Positions 35,299 through 46,790 of a stretch of 64,000 bases of DNA are shown one piece after another. The stretch's first letter is position 1, and every line of letters starts with the position of its first letter. Origin of the DNA: Rhodococcus rhodochrous (GTDB lineage Bacteria; Actinomycetota; Actinomycetes; Mycobacteriales; Mycobacteriaceae). The DNA is taken from assembly GCF_014854695.1 (NCBI RefSeq), contig NZ_CP027557.1, forward strand, positions 3,658,001 to 3,722,000, written 5' to 3'. The notes beneath the pieces were generated by a model that did no database searches, was not told the origin of the DNA, and saw only the letters and a list, made by a program, of their open reading frames with translations. Made by a program: the position numbers and the translations under genes.

Positions 35299-37083
35299 TC
35301 AGCCCGGGAGGACGGGGATGGCCGCCATGCCGGCCAGTCCGGGTACCTCGCGCCAGTACCGGTCGCCCGCGGGATCGCGGTTGTTGAGCTGGAAGACCGT
35401 CCGGGAATCGGCGACGAACTCGCTGGCCGTGGACGCCTCCACGGCGACCACCGGAGGGGTGAGATTGCGGCTCGGGAGTGCGTCGATGCGCGAGCCGTCC
35501 ACCGCGACCTGCACGACGGGCACGTCGGCCGACGCGCGGGAGACGACGATGGTGTCGGCTGTGCTCCAGTCCAGGGCGAGCGCGGGACCGCCGAGGCCGA
35601 AGCCGATCTCGCGCGGATTGGTGAGCGAGTACTCGCCGGTCGTGGTCGGTACGATCGTTGCGACGAAGACCCGTCCGTCGATGATCAGGGCGGCGCGGAC
35701 ACCGTCGCGCGACAAACGTAACTCGGTGATGCGGCCCCCGAGGGCGCGGATCGCACCCGCTTCGACGCCGACCACGGTGACCCGCCCGGTGCCGGGTTCG
35801 CGCACCGCGCGCACCACCGCGGTGCCGTTGACGACGGCCCACACCGAGTTGTTGTTCGGCGACCAGGACGGCCGGGTGATCGACTCGCCGTCGACCGCGG
35901 GTTCGGCGGCGCCTTCGCTGTACGCACCGACCATCAGTTGCACGGCCGGCTCCGGTGCCGGTTTACCCGTGTTCTCGACCGCGGCGACGAGTTCCCCGTC
36001 CAGCGACAGGGCGACGGACTGCAGGTCGTCGGACATGCCGAAGAAGCTGCGGACCGGTGTCACGCCGGTCTCGGCGACGCTCACCAGCGTCCCGTCGAGC
36101 AGCGCGTGCAGACCCACCGTCACGCTCGACGCAGCGAGGGGGTTCATGGACGCCACGTCGGCGGTGGTCCAGCCGTTCGGGAACCGTTCGTCGAGGGGTT
36201 GGCCGTCGGCGAGGAGGTGGTACGGACCGCTGATGTCGGCGTTGGCGAGGGTCCAGATCACCTGCGCGGCGAGCAGTTCGCGATCCTGCCGGCCCATCGA
36301 GCCGACCCCCTGGAAGTCGATGCGGATGCCGCCGAGTCCGACGCCGACGTCGGTCGTGCGGCCGTCCGCCTTCGTCACCGAGCCGATGACGGTGACGTCC
36401 TCGAGGAGGTTCTTGACCGCGGGCGCGAGGACCTCCTTCGGCCCTTCGACGAGCAATCCGATCAGCTGCGAGGCCGTCTGTTCGGGTGTGCCCGTGATCC
36501 AGCGCGGGTCGGGGACGACGGCGTTGCCGGTCGGGTCGAGGAAGTACAGCGAGCGGCGTTGATAGGTGTTGAGGAAGCGGGGGCGGTCCATGATGACGCC
36601 GGCCGGCAACCGGTCGATGCGCCACTCCCCGTCGGCGCGGACGAGAGAGAAGCGTGCCTCGAACTCCCCGTCTGCGGGACGGTAGATGCCGCCCTCCTCG
36701 AGGTAGCCGACGGTGCTCGCCCGCACCACGTAGGTGGCGCTGTCGCCGTCGCGTTCCTCGACGAGGACGTCGACCTTGTCGACGATGGTCGCGCTCGCCG
36801 CGTCGTCCCAGGACTCGGACATCGTGGGGGTGAGGAACTGCCGGGCCGCGCGGTGGCGGTTGGTCGGATCCGTGCTCGCCTGCAGGAAGTCGCGCAGGAG
36901 CAGGTCGGGTTCGCGACCGGGTACGGGCGCGGCGACCTCGGTGGTCGCGGGGCCGCGTTCGAGGGTTCCGATGGCCTGCGGTGACGAGGAATCGGGCAGC
37001 GTGGCGCATCCCGACAGCACGAGTCCGGCCACGGTCAGGAGTACGACGAGCACGCCCGCTGCACGCGGAGTCGAGCGGCTCAT
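35299..37083 (-). CDS. lpqB: Lipoprotein LpqB (MtrAB accessory)
   Basis: A 594-residue lipoprotein with signal [19 protein letters not shown]; the lipobox Cys is at about residue 26. GerMN-like domain (about 200-330) followed by a C-terminal beta-propeller. LpqB interacts with the extracellular part of MtrB and modulates MtrAB signalling in mycobacteria. The ATG overlaps the mtrB stop (ATGA), so stoichiometry is coupled. The C-terminus ends just before the 26-bp tandem repeat block. Confidence 0.94.
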   Translation of the reverse strand: MSRSTPRAAGVLVVLLTVAGLVLSGCATLPDSSSPQAIGTLERGPATTEVAAPVPGREPDLLLRDFLQASTDPTNRHRAARQFLTPTMSESWDDAASATIVDKVDVLVEERDGDSATYVVRASTVGYLEEGGIYRPADGEFEARFSLVRADGEWRIDRLPAGVIMDRPRFLNTYQRRSLYFLDPTGNAVVPDPRWITGTPEQTASQLIGLLVEGPKEVLAPAVKNLLEDVTVIGSVTKADGRTTDVGVGLGGIRIDFQGVGSMGRQDRELLAAQVIWTLANADISGPYHLLADGQPLDERFPNGWTTADVASMNPLAASSVTVGLHALLDGTLVSVAETGVTPVRSFFGMSDDLQSVALSLDGELVAAVENTGKPAPEPAVQLMVGAYSEGAAEPAVDGESITRPSWSPNNNSVWAVVNGTAVVRAVREPGTGRVTVVGVEAGAIRALGGRITELRLSRDGVRAALIIDGRVFVATIVPTTTGEYSLTNPREIGFGLGGPALALDWSTADTIVVSRASADVPVVQVAVDGSRIDALPSRNLTPPVVAVEASTASEFVADSRTVFQLNNRDPAGDRYWREVPGLAGMAAIPVLPG

Positions 37084-38801
37084 GTACTGGCTCCTTCGGA
37101 CGGTGTGCTCGCGGGGTCGGTCGGGGTCTCTCCCGTCGCCGGCCGCTCCGGGGTGTCGTCACCCGGCGGGGGCTTGCCCTGCACGGCCTTCGCGGCGCTG
37201 GGCACGAGAGGCAGGGGGCTGCGTCCCACCTTACGTCCGCGTTCGCGCGGGAGGGTCAGCCGGAAGCTGGCGCCTCGTCCCGGTTCGCCCCACGCTTCGA
37301 GCTTGCCGTTGTGCAGGTTGGCGTCCTCGACGCTGATGGCGAGACCGAGGCCGGTGCCGCCGGAGCGCCGGACCCGCGACGGGTCGGAGCGCCAGAACCG
37401 GTTGAAGACGAGCTTCTCCTCCCCCGGTCGCAGACCCACGCCCTGGTCGCGCACGACGAAGGCCGCGGCCGCGTCGTCGGCGCGCAAACGCAGCAGGATG
37501 GGCTTGCCCTCGCCGTGATCGATCGCGTTGGCGAGCAGGTTGCGTAGGATGCGTTCGACGCGGCGGGGATCGACGTCGGCCTCGACGGACTCGTCCGGCA
37601 GGTCGACGATCAGCTCGGTGGCGGTCTCGCGGGCGAGGTGCCGCACGGTCGAGACGGCGGCACGCGCGCACATCCGCAGATCGAGTCGTTCGGAGGCGAG
37701 TTCGGCGACGCCCGCGTCGTGCCGGCTGATCTCGAGCAGGTCGTTGAGGAGGCTCTCGAAGCGGTCGAGTTCGGCGACGAGCAGTTCGGAGGACCGCTTG
37801 AGGACGGGGTCGAGCTCGTCGCTGCCGTCGTGGATGAGGTCGGCGGCCATACGGACGGTCGTGAGCGGGGTGCGCAGTTCGTGGCTCACATCGGAGGTGA
37901 ACCGTTTCTGCAGGTTGCCGTACTCCTCGAGCTGGGTGATCTGCCGAGACAGGCTCTCGGCCATCTCGTTGAACGACATCGCCAGGCGCGCCATGTCGTC
38001 CTCACCGCGGACCGGCATGCGTTCCTTGAGCCGTCCGTCGGCGAAGCGCACGGCGATCCGGGAGGCCGACCGGATGGGCAGCACGACCTGCCGCGCGACG
38101 ATCATCGAGATCGCGGCCAGCAGTACGAGCAGGACCACGGCGCCGACGAGCAGTGTGCCGCGGACGAGGGCGAGGGTGCGTTCCTCACCGCCGAGCGGGA
38201 AGACGAGGTACAGCTCGAGTGTCGAGATGTCGGAGTCGGTGGGGCTGCCCATGATCAGGGCCGGCCCGGTGTAGCCGTCGGGATCGGCGACCGTCGCGAA
38301 CTGGTACGCGATCTGCCCGTTCTGGACGAAGGCGCGCAGGTTCTGCGGGATCTGGTCGGCGGGTCCGCTCGAGGTGGGGGCCCGCGGACCGTCGCCGGGG
38401 ACGATCAGGACGGGGTCGAAGGTTCCGGCGACGCCGGTGTCCTGTCCCCCGTCGCTGCCGCGGCTGGTGAGGATCGCCGCGGCACCGTCGAGGCGGACCG
38501 CGAGCGAGCCGGAGTCGTCGGCGCCCGCGAGTTGTCCCTCGACGAGTGCGCGCGAGCGATCCATCTCCTCGGTCGCCGCGTCGATCTTCACTTCGAGCAG
38601 TCGGTCGGTGATCTGGCTCGTGAGTACCACTCCGAGCACGAACATGACGATCAGCGACAGCGTGAGGGTCGAGGTCACGACCCGCAGCTGCAGCGATCGT
38701 CGCCAGGTGTGCGCGAGTCGGCTGCTCATCGACCGCGACCACCTCACCAGCGGCAGCGTCCTACGCGTGATACGCCGCCGAAGCCGGTAGGTTCGGATCA
38801 C
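37080..38801 (-). CDS. mtrB: Sensor histidine kinase MtrB
   Basis: A 573-residue membrane sensor of the essential MtrAB system for cell-wall and division control. TM1 is [20 protein letters not shown], then an extracellular domain to TM2 [22 protein letters not shown], a HAMP domain, HisKA with [16 protein letters not shown] (phospho-His near 305), and HATPase_c with [25 protein letters not shown] and [15 protein letters not shown] Pro/Thr-rich tail of about 60 residues follows. The GTG start overlaps the mtrA stop (GTGA). Upstream codons include a basic N-terminus before TM1. Confidence 0.96.
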   Translation of the reverse strand: MIRTYRLRRRITRRTLPLVRWSRSMSSRLAHTWRRSLQLRVVTSTLTLSLIVMFVLGVVLTSQITDRLLEVKIDAATEEMDRSRALVEGQLAGADDSGSLAVRLDGAAAILTSRGSDGGQDTGVAGTFDPVLIVPGDGPRAPTSSGPADQIPQNLRAFVQNGQIAYQFATVADPDGYTGPALIMGSPTDSDISTLELYLVFPLGGEERTLALVRGTLLVGAVVLLVLLAAISMIVARQVVLPIRSASRIAVRFADGRLKERMPVRGEDDMARLAMSFNEMAESLSRQITQLEEYGNLQKRFTSDVSHELRTPLTTVRMAADLIHDGSDELDPVLKRSSELLVAELDRFESLLNDLLEISRHDAGVAELASERLDLRMCARAAVSTVRHLARETATELIVDLPDESVEADVDPRRVERILRNLLANAIDHGEGKPILLRLRADDAAAAFVVRDQGVGLRPGEEKLVFNRFWRSDPSRVRRSGGTGLGLAISVEDANLHNGKLEAWGEPGRGASFRLTLPRERGRKVGRSPLPLVPSAAKAVQGKPPPGDDTPERPATGETPTDPASTPSEGAST

Positions 38802-39475
38802 GGCGGTCCGGCCTTGTAGCCGACCCCCCGCACTGTGAGCACCGCCTCGGGATTCTCGGGATCCTTCTCGACCTTCGCGCGCAGACGCTGGACGTGGACG
38901 TTCACGAGCCGGGTGTCGGCGGCGTGCCGGTAGCCCCAGACCTGCTCGAGCAGGACCTCACGGGTGAACACCTGGCGCGGCTTGCGCGCGAGCGCCACGA
39001 GCAGGTCGAACTCGAGGGGCGTGAGCGAGATCGCCTCGTCGCCGCGGGTGACCTTGTGGGCGGGGACGTCGATGGTGATGTCCCCGATGGTCAGGACCTC
39101 CGCCGGTTCCTGCTCGGTGCGACGCAGCCGGGCCCGCACGCGTGCGACGAGCTCCTTCGGCTTGAACGGCTTGACGATGTAGTCGTCGGCGCCCGATTCG
39201 AGGCCGAGCACGACGTCGACGGTGTCGGACTTGGCGGTGAGCATCACGATCGGCACACCGGAATCCGCGCGGAGCACACGGCACACGTCGATGCCGTTCA
39301 TGCCGGGGAGCATGAGATCGAGCAGGACGAGGTCGGGCCGGATCTCGCGCACGGCGCCCAGCGCCTGAGTGCCGTCCCCCACCACGAACGGTTCGAATCC
39401 CTCGCCGCGCAGCACGATCGTGAGCATCTCGGCCAGCGCGGTGTCGTCGTCGACTACCAGAATCCTCGGCTTCAT
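38798..39475 (-). CDS. mtrA: Response regulator MtrA
   Basis: A 225-residue OmpR/PhoB-type regulator. Receiver acidic pocket at D9-D11, phospho-acceptor D53 in VLLDLMLPG, Lys in [15 protein letters not shown]. The C-terminal winged helix includes [23 protein letters not shown] and [21 protein letters not shown]. MtrA controls dnaA, ripA and fbpB-type genes in mycobacteria. The ATG lies 5 nt after the tmk stop, with GAGG overlapping the preceding stop region. It reads in the same operon as sahH and tmk upstream and mtrB and lpqB downstream. Confidence 0.97.
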   Translation of the reverse strand: MKPRILVVDDDTALAEMLTIVLRGEGFEPFVVGDGTQALGAVREIRPDLVLLDLMLPGMNGIDVCRVLRADSGVPIVMLTAKSDTVDVVLGLESGADDYIVKPFKPKELVARVRARLRRTEQEPAEVLTIGDITIDVPAHKVTRGDEAISLTPLEFDLLVALARKPRQVFTREVLLEQVWGYRHAADTRLVNVHVQRLRAKVEKDPENPEAVLTVRGVGYKAGPP

Positions 39476-39480
39476 AGCCT

Positions 39481-40146
39481 CTATCGTGTCACCCCTTCAC
39501 CGTCGTGAAGCAGATTTGAGATGTCAACGGCGAGTTGTCGCGGGGAGGTCTGCGGGCCTGCGACCTCCCACGGAGACATCCACTGCTGCTGCGCGAGCTC
39601 GTCGTACACCTCGCCGGTGCGGTGTTGCAGGCCGGCATCGCGCTCGTAGGCGTCGCGATCGCGGTCGGCCTCGGTCGCGGCGCGGTTACGGGCACGCTCC
39701 GCGGCGAGGGCGACCGGAACGCGGAGAAGCACCTGCAGATCGGGCACCGGGAGCCCGAACCGTTCGAACTCGAGACGGCGGATCCACTCCACCGCCGGGC
39801 CGGTCGCGCCCTGGTTCCGGCGCGCCGCGGTGTACGCGGCGTTGGACGCGACGTACCGGTCGAGCAGCACGATGTCGTTGTCGGCGAGCAGCTTCCGCAG
39901 CTCGTCGGCAGCATCGCGTCGGTCGAGCGCCCACAGCAACGCCATCGCCTCGACGCTCGAGGCGGTGTCGCCGTGCTGCCCGCGCAACGCCTCCGCGCCC
40001 AGATCGGCGTGGATCGACTGCCCGTACCGCGGGAAGGCCAGCGTCGCGACCTTCCGTCCGGCCTCGCGCCAGGTCTCGACGAGACCGGCGGACAACGTCC
40101 GCTTGCCGGCCCCGTCGAGACCCTCGACGACGATCAGATCACCCAT
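39481..40146 (-). CDS. tmk: Thymidylate kinase
   Basis: A 221-residue dTMP kinase; ATP-dependent phosphorylation of dTMP to dTDP. P-loop GLDGAGKRTL (Arg replaces the usual Ser, as in the M. tuberculosis enzyme), DR(Y/H)-type LLDRYVASNAAYTAAR motif, and the LID region later. The start at ATG 40146 places the P-loop at the normal distance; an upstream in-frame start would overlap sahH. It is 31 nt after the sahH stop. The C-terminus (about 20 residues longer than M. tuberculosis) is polar. Confidence 0.95.
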   Translation of the reverse strand: MGDLIVVEGLDGAGKRTLSAGLVETWREAGRKVATLAFPRYGQSIHADLGAEALRGQHGDTASSVEAMALLWALDRRDAADELRKLLADNDIVLLDRYVASNAAYTAARRNQGATGPAVEWIRRLEFERFGLPVPDLQVLLRVPVALAAERARNRAATEADRDRDAYERDAGLQHRTGEVYDELAQQQWMSPWEVAGPQTSPRQLAVDISNLLHDGEGVTR

Positions 40147-40177
40147 GTGCCCTGTGATTCCCGTCGAATCAACGGGA

Positions 40178-41647
<1,470 letters not shown>

Positions 41648-41773
41648 GTGCAGATGCCTCTTCCTGTCGGCAGACGATGTTGGTTCCAGGCTATACAACC
41701 TGCGCAAGAAGAGGCCCGGCAGATCGTCCCCCGACGGGATCCGTCCGTCGCACCTCCGTACGGCGCCCGGGCG

Positions 41774-42379
41774 TCAACCGCGTACGGCGGCCCGTTCGAC
41801 GAACGGCACGAGCAGATCGGCGAGGTCGGCGGCGACATCACGCCCCGAGGCCGGGGGCATCGAGACGAAGCTCAGCGCGACCCGCACGACAGCGCGCGCG
41901 AGGATCCCGGCGTCGGACTCGGACGCCGCGATCCAGCTGTGGTGGAAGGTCTCCGTGAGGCGACCCGCGCCCCGTTCGAGGATGGGGGCGGCGTCGGTCG
42001 TGATCAACCGCAGCAGGTCGGGTTTGGCCTCCCCGCTCAGCAGCGACTGCACCAGGGGGTCGGCGGCGGACGCCTCGAAGAAGAAGGTGAATCCGTCCAC
42101 GAGCGCGGCCCGCGCGTCGCCGACGTGGGCGTACACCGAATCGGCCACGGCGTCGACGAACTCGTCGACCAGACGCAGCGCATAGCCCTGGGCGAGCCCC
42201 TGCCGGGAGGAGAACTCCTTGTACAGGGTCTGCCGGCTGATGCCGGCAGCCCGGGCGACGTCGCTCATGGTGACGGCCGACCAGTCGCGTTCGTGCAGCA
42301 GCTCGCGCATGGCGTCGAGGATCGTCGAGCGCAGCAGCACCCGACTTGCCTCGTGGAAGGGAACCCGCGCGTTCGACAT
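41774..42379 (-). CDS. alkX: TetR-family regulator of the alkane operon (AlkX-like)
   Basis: A 201-residue TetR regulator (Rv3249c-like). HTH: RSTILDAMRELLHERDWSAVTMSDVARAAGISRQTLYKEFSSRQGLAQGY (split). The ligand domain is helical with a FFFEASAADPLVQSLL stretch. It is last in the alkB-rubA-rubB-tetR gene cluster, 69 nt after rubB, so it is cotranscribed and probably acts as an autoregulator, as described for AlkX in related Dietzia. The ATG at 42379 is preferred; a TTG 12 codons upstream is possible. Confidence 0.9.
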   Translation of the reverse strand: MSNARVPFHEASRVLLRSTILDAMRELLHERDWSAVTMSDVARAAGISRQTLYKEFSSRQGLAQGYALRLVDEFVDAVADSVYAHVGDARAALVDGFTFFFEASAADPLVQSLLSGEAKPDLLRLITTDAAPILERGAGRLTETFHHSWIAASESDAGILARAVVRVALSFVSMPPASGRDVAADLADLLVPFVERAAVRG

Positions 42380-42448
42380 GGTGGGAACGCTCTCACGCGC
42401 GGAAGTGCTCGTCAAAGCAAGGCGGGTCGTGATCCCCCGGGCAGCGGT

Positions 42449-42634
42449 TCACCGGCGGACGATCTCGACCATCTCGAAGTCGGCCTTGGCGGCGCCGCAG
42501 TCCGGGCACGACCAGTCGTCGGGGATGTCCTCCCATCGGGTGCCGGGTCCGATGCCCTCGTCGGGCCACCCTTCGGCCTCGTCGTATTCGAATCCGCAGA
42601 CGAGACAACGGAACAGACGGTAGTCGGTACTCAC
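42449..42634 (-). CDS. rubB: Rubredoxin RubB (alkane hydroxylase electron carrier)
   Basis: A 61-residue AlkG2-type rubredoxin. Cys at 10, 13, 43 and 46 bind one iron ([18 protein letters not shown]). It carries electrons from rubredoxin reductase to AlkB. The GTG overlaps the rubA stop (GTGA) and uses GAGGAG inside rubA as its ribosome site. It is the second of two adjacent rubredoxins; AlkG1- and AlkG2-type pairs are normal in Rhodococcus alkane operons. Confidence 0.95.
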   Translation of the reverse strand: MSTDYRLFRCLVCGFEYDEAEGWPDEGIGPGTRWEDIPDDWSCPDCGAAKADFEMVEIVRR

Positions 42635-42804
42635 GGGGTGTGCTCCTCGAAATCGGTCTTCTCCCGGACTCCGCAGTCGGGACACGGCCAGTCGTCGGGT
42701 ACGTCGGACCACGGGGTGCCGGCCGGAAAGCCCTCGCGGGGAACGCCGGCGGTCTCGTCGTACACGAACTCGCAGACGGGACAGCGGTAGGACGCCACGA
42801 TCAT
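42631..42804 (-). CDS. rubA: Rubredoxin RubA
   Basis: A 57-residue rubredoxin with Cys at 8, 11, 41 and 44 ([18 protein letters not shown]). The ATG overlaps the alkB stop (ATGA), with GGAAGG 3 nt upstream, and its end overlaps rubB. The three genes are therefore one translationally coupled unit. It has the AlkG-type VYDE(T/A)xGxPxEGF pattern. No rubredoxin reductase gene follows here; RubB is followed by the TetR gene. Confidence 0.95.
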   Translation of the reverse strand: MIVASYRCPVCEFVYDETAGVPREGFPAGTPWSDVPDDWPCPDCGVREKTDFEEHTP

Positions 42805-44045
42805 TTTCCTTCCGCGGCAGCGGGATCCGATGCTCCGTAGCGGGCCAGGATCTTCTCGCGTCGACGCGGTTCGATATTGACGCGGGTGATGTCGCCGTCG
42901 TAGTGGTCGAGCACGCGGTGGTCCATGACCTTGCGCCACAGCGGTGGGATGTAGGCGAGGGTGATCATCGTCGCGTAGCCCGCGGGCAGTTGCGGTGAGA
43001 TCTCCATGCTGCGCAGGGTCTGGTAGCGCCGCGTGGGATTGGCGTGATGGTCGCTGTGCCGCTGCAGGTGGTACAGGAAGATGTTCGTCACCAGGTGGTC
43101 GCTGTTCCAGCTGTGCGCGGGCGAGCAGCGCTCGTAGCGTCCCTTCGCCGTCTTCTGCCGCAGCAGACCGTAGTGCTCGAGATAGTTCACGACCTCGAGC
43201 AACGAGAACCCGAAGACCGCCTGGATCACGAGATACGGCGCGATCGACAGACCGAAGACGCCGAGGAGCACCGCGTACAGCACGACGGAGATCGCCCACG
43301 CGTTGAGGACGTCGTTGTGCACGCTCCACACCGGCTTGTCGAGCCGCTCGAGGCGGGCTCGTTCGAGGCGCCACGCCGACCGCAGACTGCCGACGACGCT
43401 GCGGGGCAGGAATCGCCAGAAGCTCTCCCCGAACCGGGCCGAGGCCGGGTCCTCCGGGGTGGCGACCCGCACGTGGTGGCCGCGATTGTGCTCGATGTAG
43501 AAGTGCCCGTAGAACGACGGGGCGAGCGCCCACTTCGACAGTCGCCGTTCGAATTCGACCTTCTTGTGGCCGAGCTCGTGCGCCGTGTTGATACCGATGC
43601 CCGCGACCACGCCGACCGAGATCGCGAGTCCGATCTTCGACATCACGCCGAGCCCGCCGTCGATGCCGAGCCAGGACAGGTCGCCGGCCGACCAGAGGTA
43701 GCAGGCGAAGACCAGCGACGCGAACTGGAAGGGCAAGTAGAGGTAGGTGCAGTAGCGGTAGAAGCGGTCGTTCTCGAGTTGCTCGAACAACTCGTCGGGT
43801 GGGTTCTCGCCGTCGGGCCCGACGAACAGGTCGAGCAGCGGGACGAGGACGTAGATCAGCAGGGGGCCGATCCACCACAGGATCGGGGTGACGCTCTGCA
43901 GGCCGAGTTCGTTACCGCCCCACACCAGGGCGGTGGCGACGAACAGCGCCGTCGGGGGCACCAGGCCCAGAAGCCACAGATGGCGCTTTCGGTCGCGCCA
44001 CTGAAGGTCGGGTCGATCCACCGAATCCGCGGATGCCGTACTCAT
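42801..44045 (-). CDS. alkB: Alkane 1-monooxygenase AlkB
   Basis: A 414-residue integral-membrane di-iron hydroxylase of medium-chain alkanes. His boxes: [17 protein letters not shown], and [11 protein letters not shown], with the extra NYLEHYGL motif specific to AlkB-type enzymes. Six membrane segments surround them. The ATG at 44045 follows GAGGAG at 7 nt; an earlier start would begin 22 codons upstream within the leader. It is first in the alkB-rubA-rubB-alkX operon. An AT-rich stretch at about 44150-44170 (minus-strand TTTACA, then TAGACC) is a possible promoter. Confidence 0.97.
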   Translation of the reverse strand: MSTASADSVDRPDLQWRDRKRHLWLLGLVPPTALFVATALVWGGNELGLQSVTPILWWIGPLLIYVLVPLLDLFVGPDGENPPDELFEQLENDRFYRYCTYLYLPFQFASLVFACYLWSAGDLSWLGIDGGLGVMSKIGLAISVGVVAGIGINTAHELGHKKVEFERRLSKWALAPSFYGHFYIEHNRGHHVRVATPEDPASARFGESFWRFLPRSVVGSLRSAWRLERARLERLDKPVWSVHNDVLNAWAISVVLYAVLLGVFGLSIAPYLVIQAVFGFSLLEVVNYLEHYGLLRQKTAKGRYERCSPAHSWNSDHLVTNIFLYHLQRHSDHHANPTRRYQTLRSMEISPQLPAGYATMITLAYIPPLWRKVMDHRVLDHYDGDITRVNIEPRRREKILARYGASDPAAAEGK

Positions 44046-44194
44046 GTCGGGTCTCCTCATCACCGTCGATGGCGCCGGGCACGCCACCACACGGTGACGC
44101 ACACCACTCATGCCTTGACTCTAGGCCGCTGTTCGTCCGAGGTCTAGACATTTGGAGGAATTTGTAAATCTCACGAAGATGCGTCCGGAAACGA

Positions 44195-44224
44195 CGAAGG
44201 CGAGCCCGTGCGGGCTCGCCTTCG
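44195..44224. terminator. Hairpin terminator downstream of manA
   Basis: A near-perfect 30-nt palindrome, arms CGAAGGCGAGCCCG and CGGGCTCGCCTTCG with a 2-nt centre (effective tetraloop). It lies 57 nt after the manA stop and protects the alkB promoter. Confidence 0.8.
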
Positions 44225-44244
44225 ATTCGATTCCGTCCCTACCG

Positions 44245-44289
44245 GGACTCTGTTTCAGGACTCTGCTTCAGGACTCTGCTTCAGGACTC
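44245..44289. repeat. 13-bp tandem repeat (3.5 units) containing the manA stop
   Basis: GGACTCTG(C/T)TTCA at 44245, 44258 and 44271, then a partial GGACTC. Each full unit ends in TCA, the complement of TGA; the real manA stop is at 44281-44283. Confidence 0.88.
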
Positions 44290-45558
44290 GTCGGTCGCCG
44301 ATCCCGGTATCTCGCCGAGCCGGGCCCGGAAGACCTGGGTGTCCGCGGCACAACCGTGGACGGTCGGATTCCGGTCGCACGCCGACAACCACGCCGAGTC
44401 GCCGGGCCTCAGCGTCACCGACTCGCCGTCGCACTCGACGCGGGCATCGCCTGCGGTGCACAGCAGGATCTGTGGTCCGTCGGCACCGACCCCGAGGGCG
44501 TCGCCCGGGGCGAGATCGATGCGGGACAACGCGAACTCCGGTGCCGGGGTGCGGTAGCGGCGCTCGATCGGGCCCTGCCCCGTCCCGGTCTCCGCCGACT
44601 CCTCCGGTACGGCTTCGAGAATCGGCACCGAGGCCGCACCGAAGTCGAGCACCCGCAGCAGTTCGGGCACGTCCACATGCTTCGGGGTGAGACCACCGCG
44701 CAGCACGTTGTCGGAGTTCGCCATGATCTCGACACCCATGCCGTGCAGGTAGGCGTGCAGATTTCCCGCGTCGAGGTACAGACCCTGGCCCGGCTGCAGG
44801 GTGATGCGGTTGAGCAGCAGCGAGGCGAGCACTCCGGCGTCGCCGGGATAGAAGTCCGCCAGCTGCAGGGCCGTGCGCACCTCCGGAACGAAATCGCGTT
44901 CGCCGTTCCGTCCGGCTGCGAGATAGGTGACGCAACCGTCGAGCACACGCGGCAACAGCGCCGCGAGAGCGGGCGGGGGCAACGTGATCCAGGTGGTGAA
45001 CAGTGCCCGCAGACCACTCGAATCGGGTTGGCCCGCGAGCAGTCCTACATAGGGGTCGAGTTCCGGCACGGCCAGCGCCTCGAACAGCTCCACGGTCCGT
45101 TTCGGATCGCGAAAGCCGGCCAGGGCCTCGAACCGGGTCAGAGCCACGACGAGTTCGGGCTTGTGGCTGGCGTCCTTGTAGTTGCGGACGGGCGAGTCGA
45201 TCGGGATGCCGAGTGCTTCCTCACGAGCGAAGCCCTCGGCTGCCTGACCGGCGCTGGGATGCGCCTGCAGCGACAGCGGTTCCTCCGCCGCCAGCAGCTT
45301 GAGGAGGAAGGGCAGGCGGGGACCGAATGCCCCCACCGTGCGATCACCGAGGTGTCGCTGCGGATCGGCCGACAGTACGTCGAGCAGCGAGTGCTCGTCG
45401 CCGTCCGAATCCACCAGCCTGGCGGGATCGGCCGGGTGCGCACCGAGCCACAACTCGGCCTCGGGATGATGGGACGGCACATTGCGGCCACGCAGGGCGG
45501 CGATCGCGGTCCGCGATCCCCAGGCGTACGAGCGCACCGCACCTTCGAGTCGGTGCAC
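44281..45558 (-). CDS. manA: Mannose-6-phosphate isomerase, class I
   Basis: A 425-residue type-I PMI converting fructose 6-phosphate and mannose 6-phosphate; zinc enzyme. RSYAWGSRTAIA near the N-terminus, AELWLGAHP, LSLQAHPS (zinc Gln and His), the KPELVVAL segment, and YLDAGNLHAYLHG plus EIMANSDNVLRGGLTPKHVD in the catalytic cupin. The GTG overlaps the TAG of the upstream SIS-like gene (TAGTG). It provides mannose for phosphatidylinositol mannosides and lipoarabinomannan with manB and manC in this window. The last codons and stop are part of the 13-bp repeat. Confidence 0.95.
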   Translation of the reverse strand: MHRLEGAVRSYAWGSRTAIAALRGRNVPSHHPEAELWLGAHPADPARLVDSDGDEHSLLDVLSADPQRHLGDRTVGAFGPRLPFLLKLLAAEEPLSLQAHPSAGQAAEGFAREEALGIPIDSPVRNYKDASHKPELVVALTRFEALAGFRDPKRTVELFEALAVPELDPYVGLLAGQPDSSGLRALFTTWITLPPPALAALLPRVLDGCVTYLAAGRNGERDFVPEVRTALQLADFYPGDAGVLASLLLNRITLQPGQGLYLDAGNLHAYLHGMGVEIMANSDNVLRGGLTPKHVDVPELLRVLDFGAASVPILEAVPEESAETGTGQGPIERRYRTPAPEFALSRIDLAPGDALGVGADGPQILLCTAGDARVECDGESVTLRPGDSAWLSACDRNPTVHGCAADTQVFRARLGEIPGSATDES

Positions 45559-46643
45559 TATCTCCCCCCTGCCAATCCGAGATATGCGGCCGCCATCTCT
45601 GTGCGGACGGTCAACACTGCCACCTGTTCCAGCACGGTCGGAACCGTGCTCGATTCGAACTCTCCGATCACGGACATCAATTCCACATCCGGAAGTGCCG
45701 CCGTCCTGCGCTGCGCCGCCGAGCGGTCGGGGTCGGTGCTGAGTACGAACACCCGTGCCGGTGCGATCGGTGCCGGTCCGTCCAGCTCCTCGTCGTGGAA
45801 GAACGGGTCGTAGTTCTCACCGCTCGCGGTGACGACGTTCGTGAGCCGGTCGCGCGCGACCAGCACGTCGCTCAGCGCCGCCGCGCCGGCAACCACACCC
45901 GCTTCCTGGAGCAGGGACTCCGACGCGTGCCGGGCGAGCACCGCAGTCGCGGCGGAATCACCCGCGAACACCACGCGGCGCGACTGCATGCGCACCGCGA
46001 GCGACTTGGCGGGATTGTGGAAGACCTCGTTCGCCGGGTGATTGCGCGCCGCTTCCTCGTCGGCCGTGTCGGCGACCTGGGCGAGCGGCGGGACACCGGT
46101 GATCCGGACGGCGCGCTGCAGCACACCGAGCACCGCACAGAACACCGCGACGTGCCGGGCGAGTACGTACCGGGTCTGGACCCGGACGCGCGGCGGCAAC
46201 GACATCGCGCGACCGGCCGAGACCGCCCGCACCGGACCTTCGTCGGGGGCGTCGACGACGACCTCCGCGCTGCGACGCAGTCCGGCGTCGATGCTGCGCG
46301 CCAGCTCGGGATCGCCGGCGTCGTTCCCCGAGACCACCACGACGTCGAGCGCGCCGACCCACGGCGGGGTGGCCGGCGCGGAAACCAGGGGCACACCGGC
46401 CTGCCCACCGAACATCGCGACGACCAATTCGGCGGCCGAGCGGGCGCGGGCGTCGGTGCCGACGAAGACCACACTGCGGGGGTGCATATCGGTGAGCCGG
46501 CCGAGCAGACCTTCGTCGACCGCCGCGGCGACCGCGCGGATCTGGGCGCCGCCGAGGGCCGCGCTCCTGAGGATGCCGTCGACATCGGCGGCGAGAACAC
46601 CGCCCGCATCGTCGAAGTCGAACAGCGGTGAGGGTGCCGTCAC
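45558..46643 (-). CDS. SIS-like sugar-phosphate protein (Rv3256c-like)
   Basis: A 361-residue cytoplasmic protein with two alpha/beta halves resembling sugar isomerase (SIS) domains: VVFVGTDARARSAAELVVAMFGG, LDVVVVSGNDAGDPELARSIDAGL, and in the second half ARNHPANEVFHNPAKSLAVRM and RRVVFAGDSAATAVLARHASE (in segments). The second half resembles phosphoglucose/phosphomannose isomerase C-terminal domains. It sits between manB and manA, so a role in mannose-phosphate metabolism or its regulation is likely but unproven. It starts with GTG. Confidence 0.82.
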   Translation of the reverse strand: MTAPSPLFDFDDAGGVLAADVDGILRSAALGGAQIRAVAAAVDEGLLGRLTDMHPRSVVFVGTDARARSAAELVVAMFGGQAGVPLVSAPATPPWVGALDVVVVSGNDAGDPELARSIDAGLRRSAEVVVDAPDEGPVRAVSAGRAMSLPPRVRVQTRYVLARHVAVFCAVLGVLQRAVRITGVPPLAQVADTADEEAARNHPANEVFHNPAKSLAVRMQSRRVVFAGDSAATAVLARHASESLLQEAGVVAGAAALSDVLVARDRLTNVVTASGENYDPFFHDEELDGPAPIAPARVFVLSTDPDRSAAQRRTAALPDVELMSVIGEFESSTVPTVLEQVAVLTVRTEMAAAYLGLAGGR

Positions 46644-46790
46644 GACCGCATCACCTTCCTTCCGCCGCCGCGACCTCGGCGAGTCGGCTGACAGGGCCCG
46701 GTGGGGCCACCGACCCGAGATCGGTACTCCGCCGAACCGACACCGGCACGACCTGTACCGGCACTTCGATTATTCCCGTTGTCCCTCCGT

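Noticed and set aside
41648-41773. SAH riboswitch upstream of sahH
   Set aside because: No conserved SAH-aptamer core or matching stems could be drawn; the gap looks like an ordinary promoter region.
44046-44195. Palindromic AlkX operator before alkB
   Set aside because: TCTAG and ACAAAT/ACATTT half-matches exist around 44125-44170, but no arm is convincing enough to name an operator.
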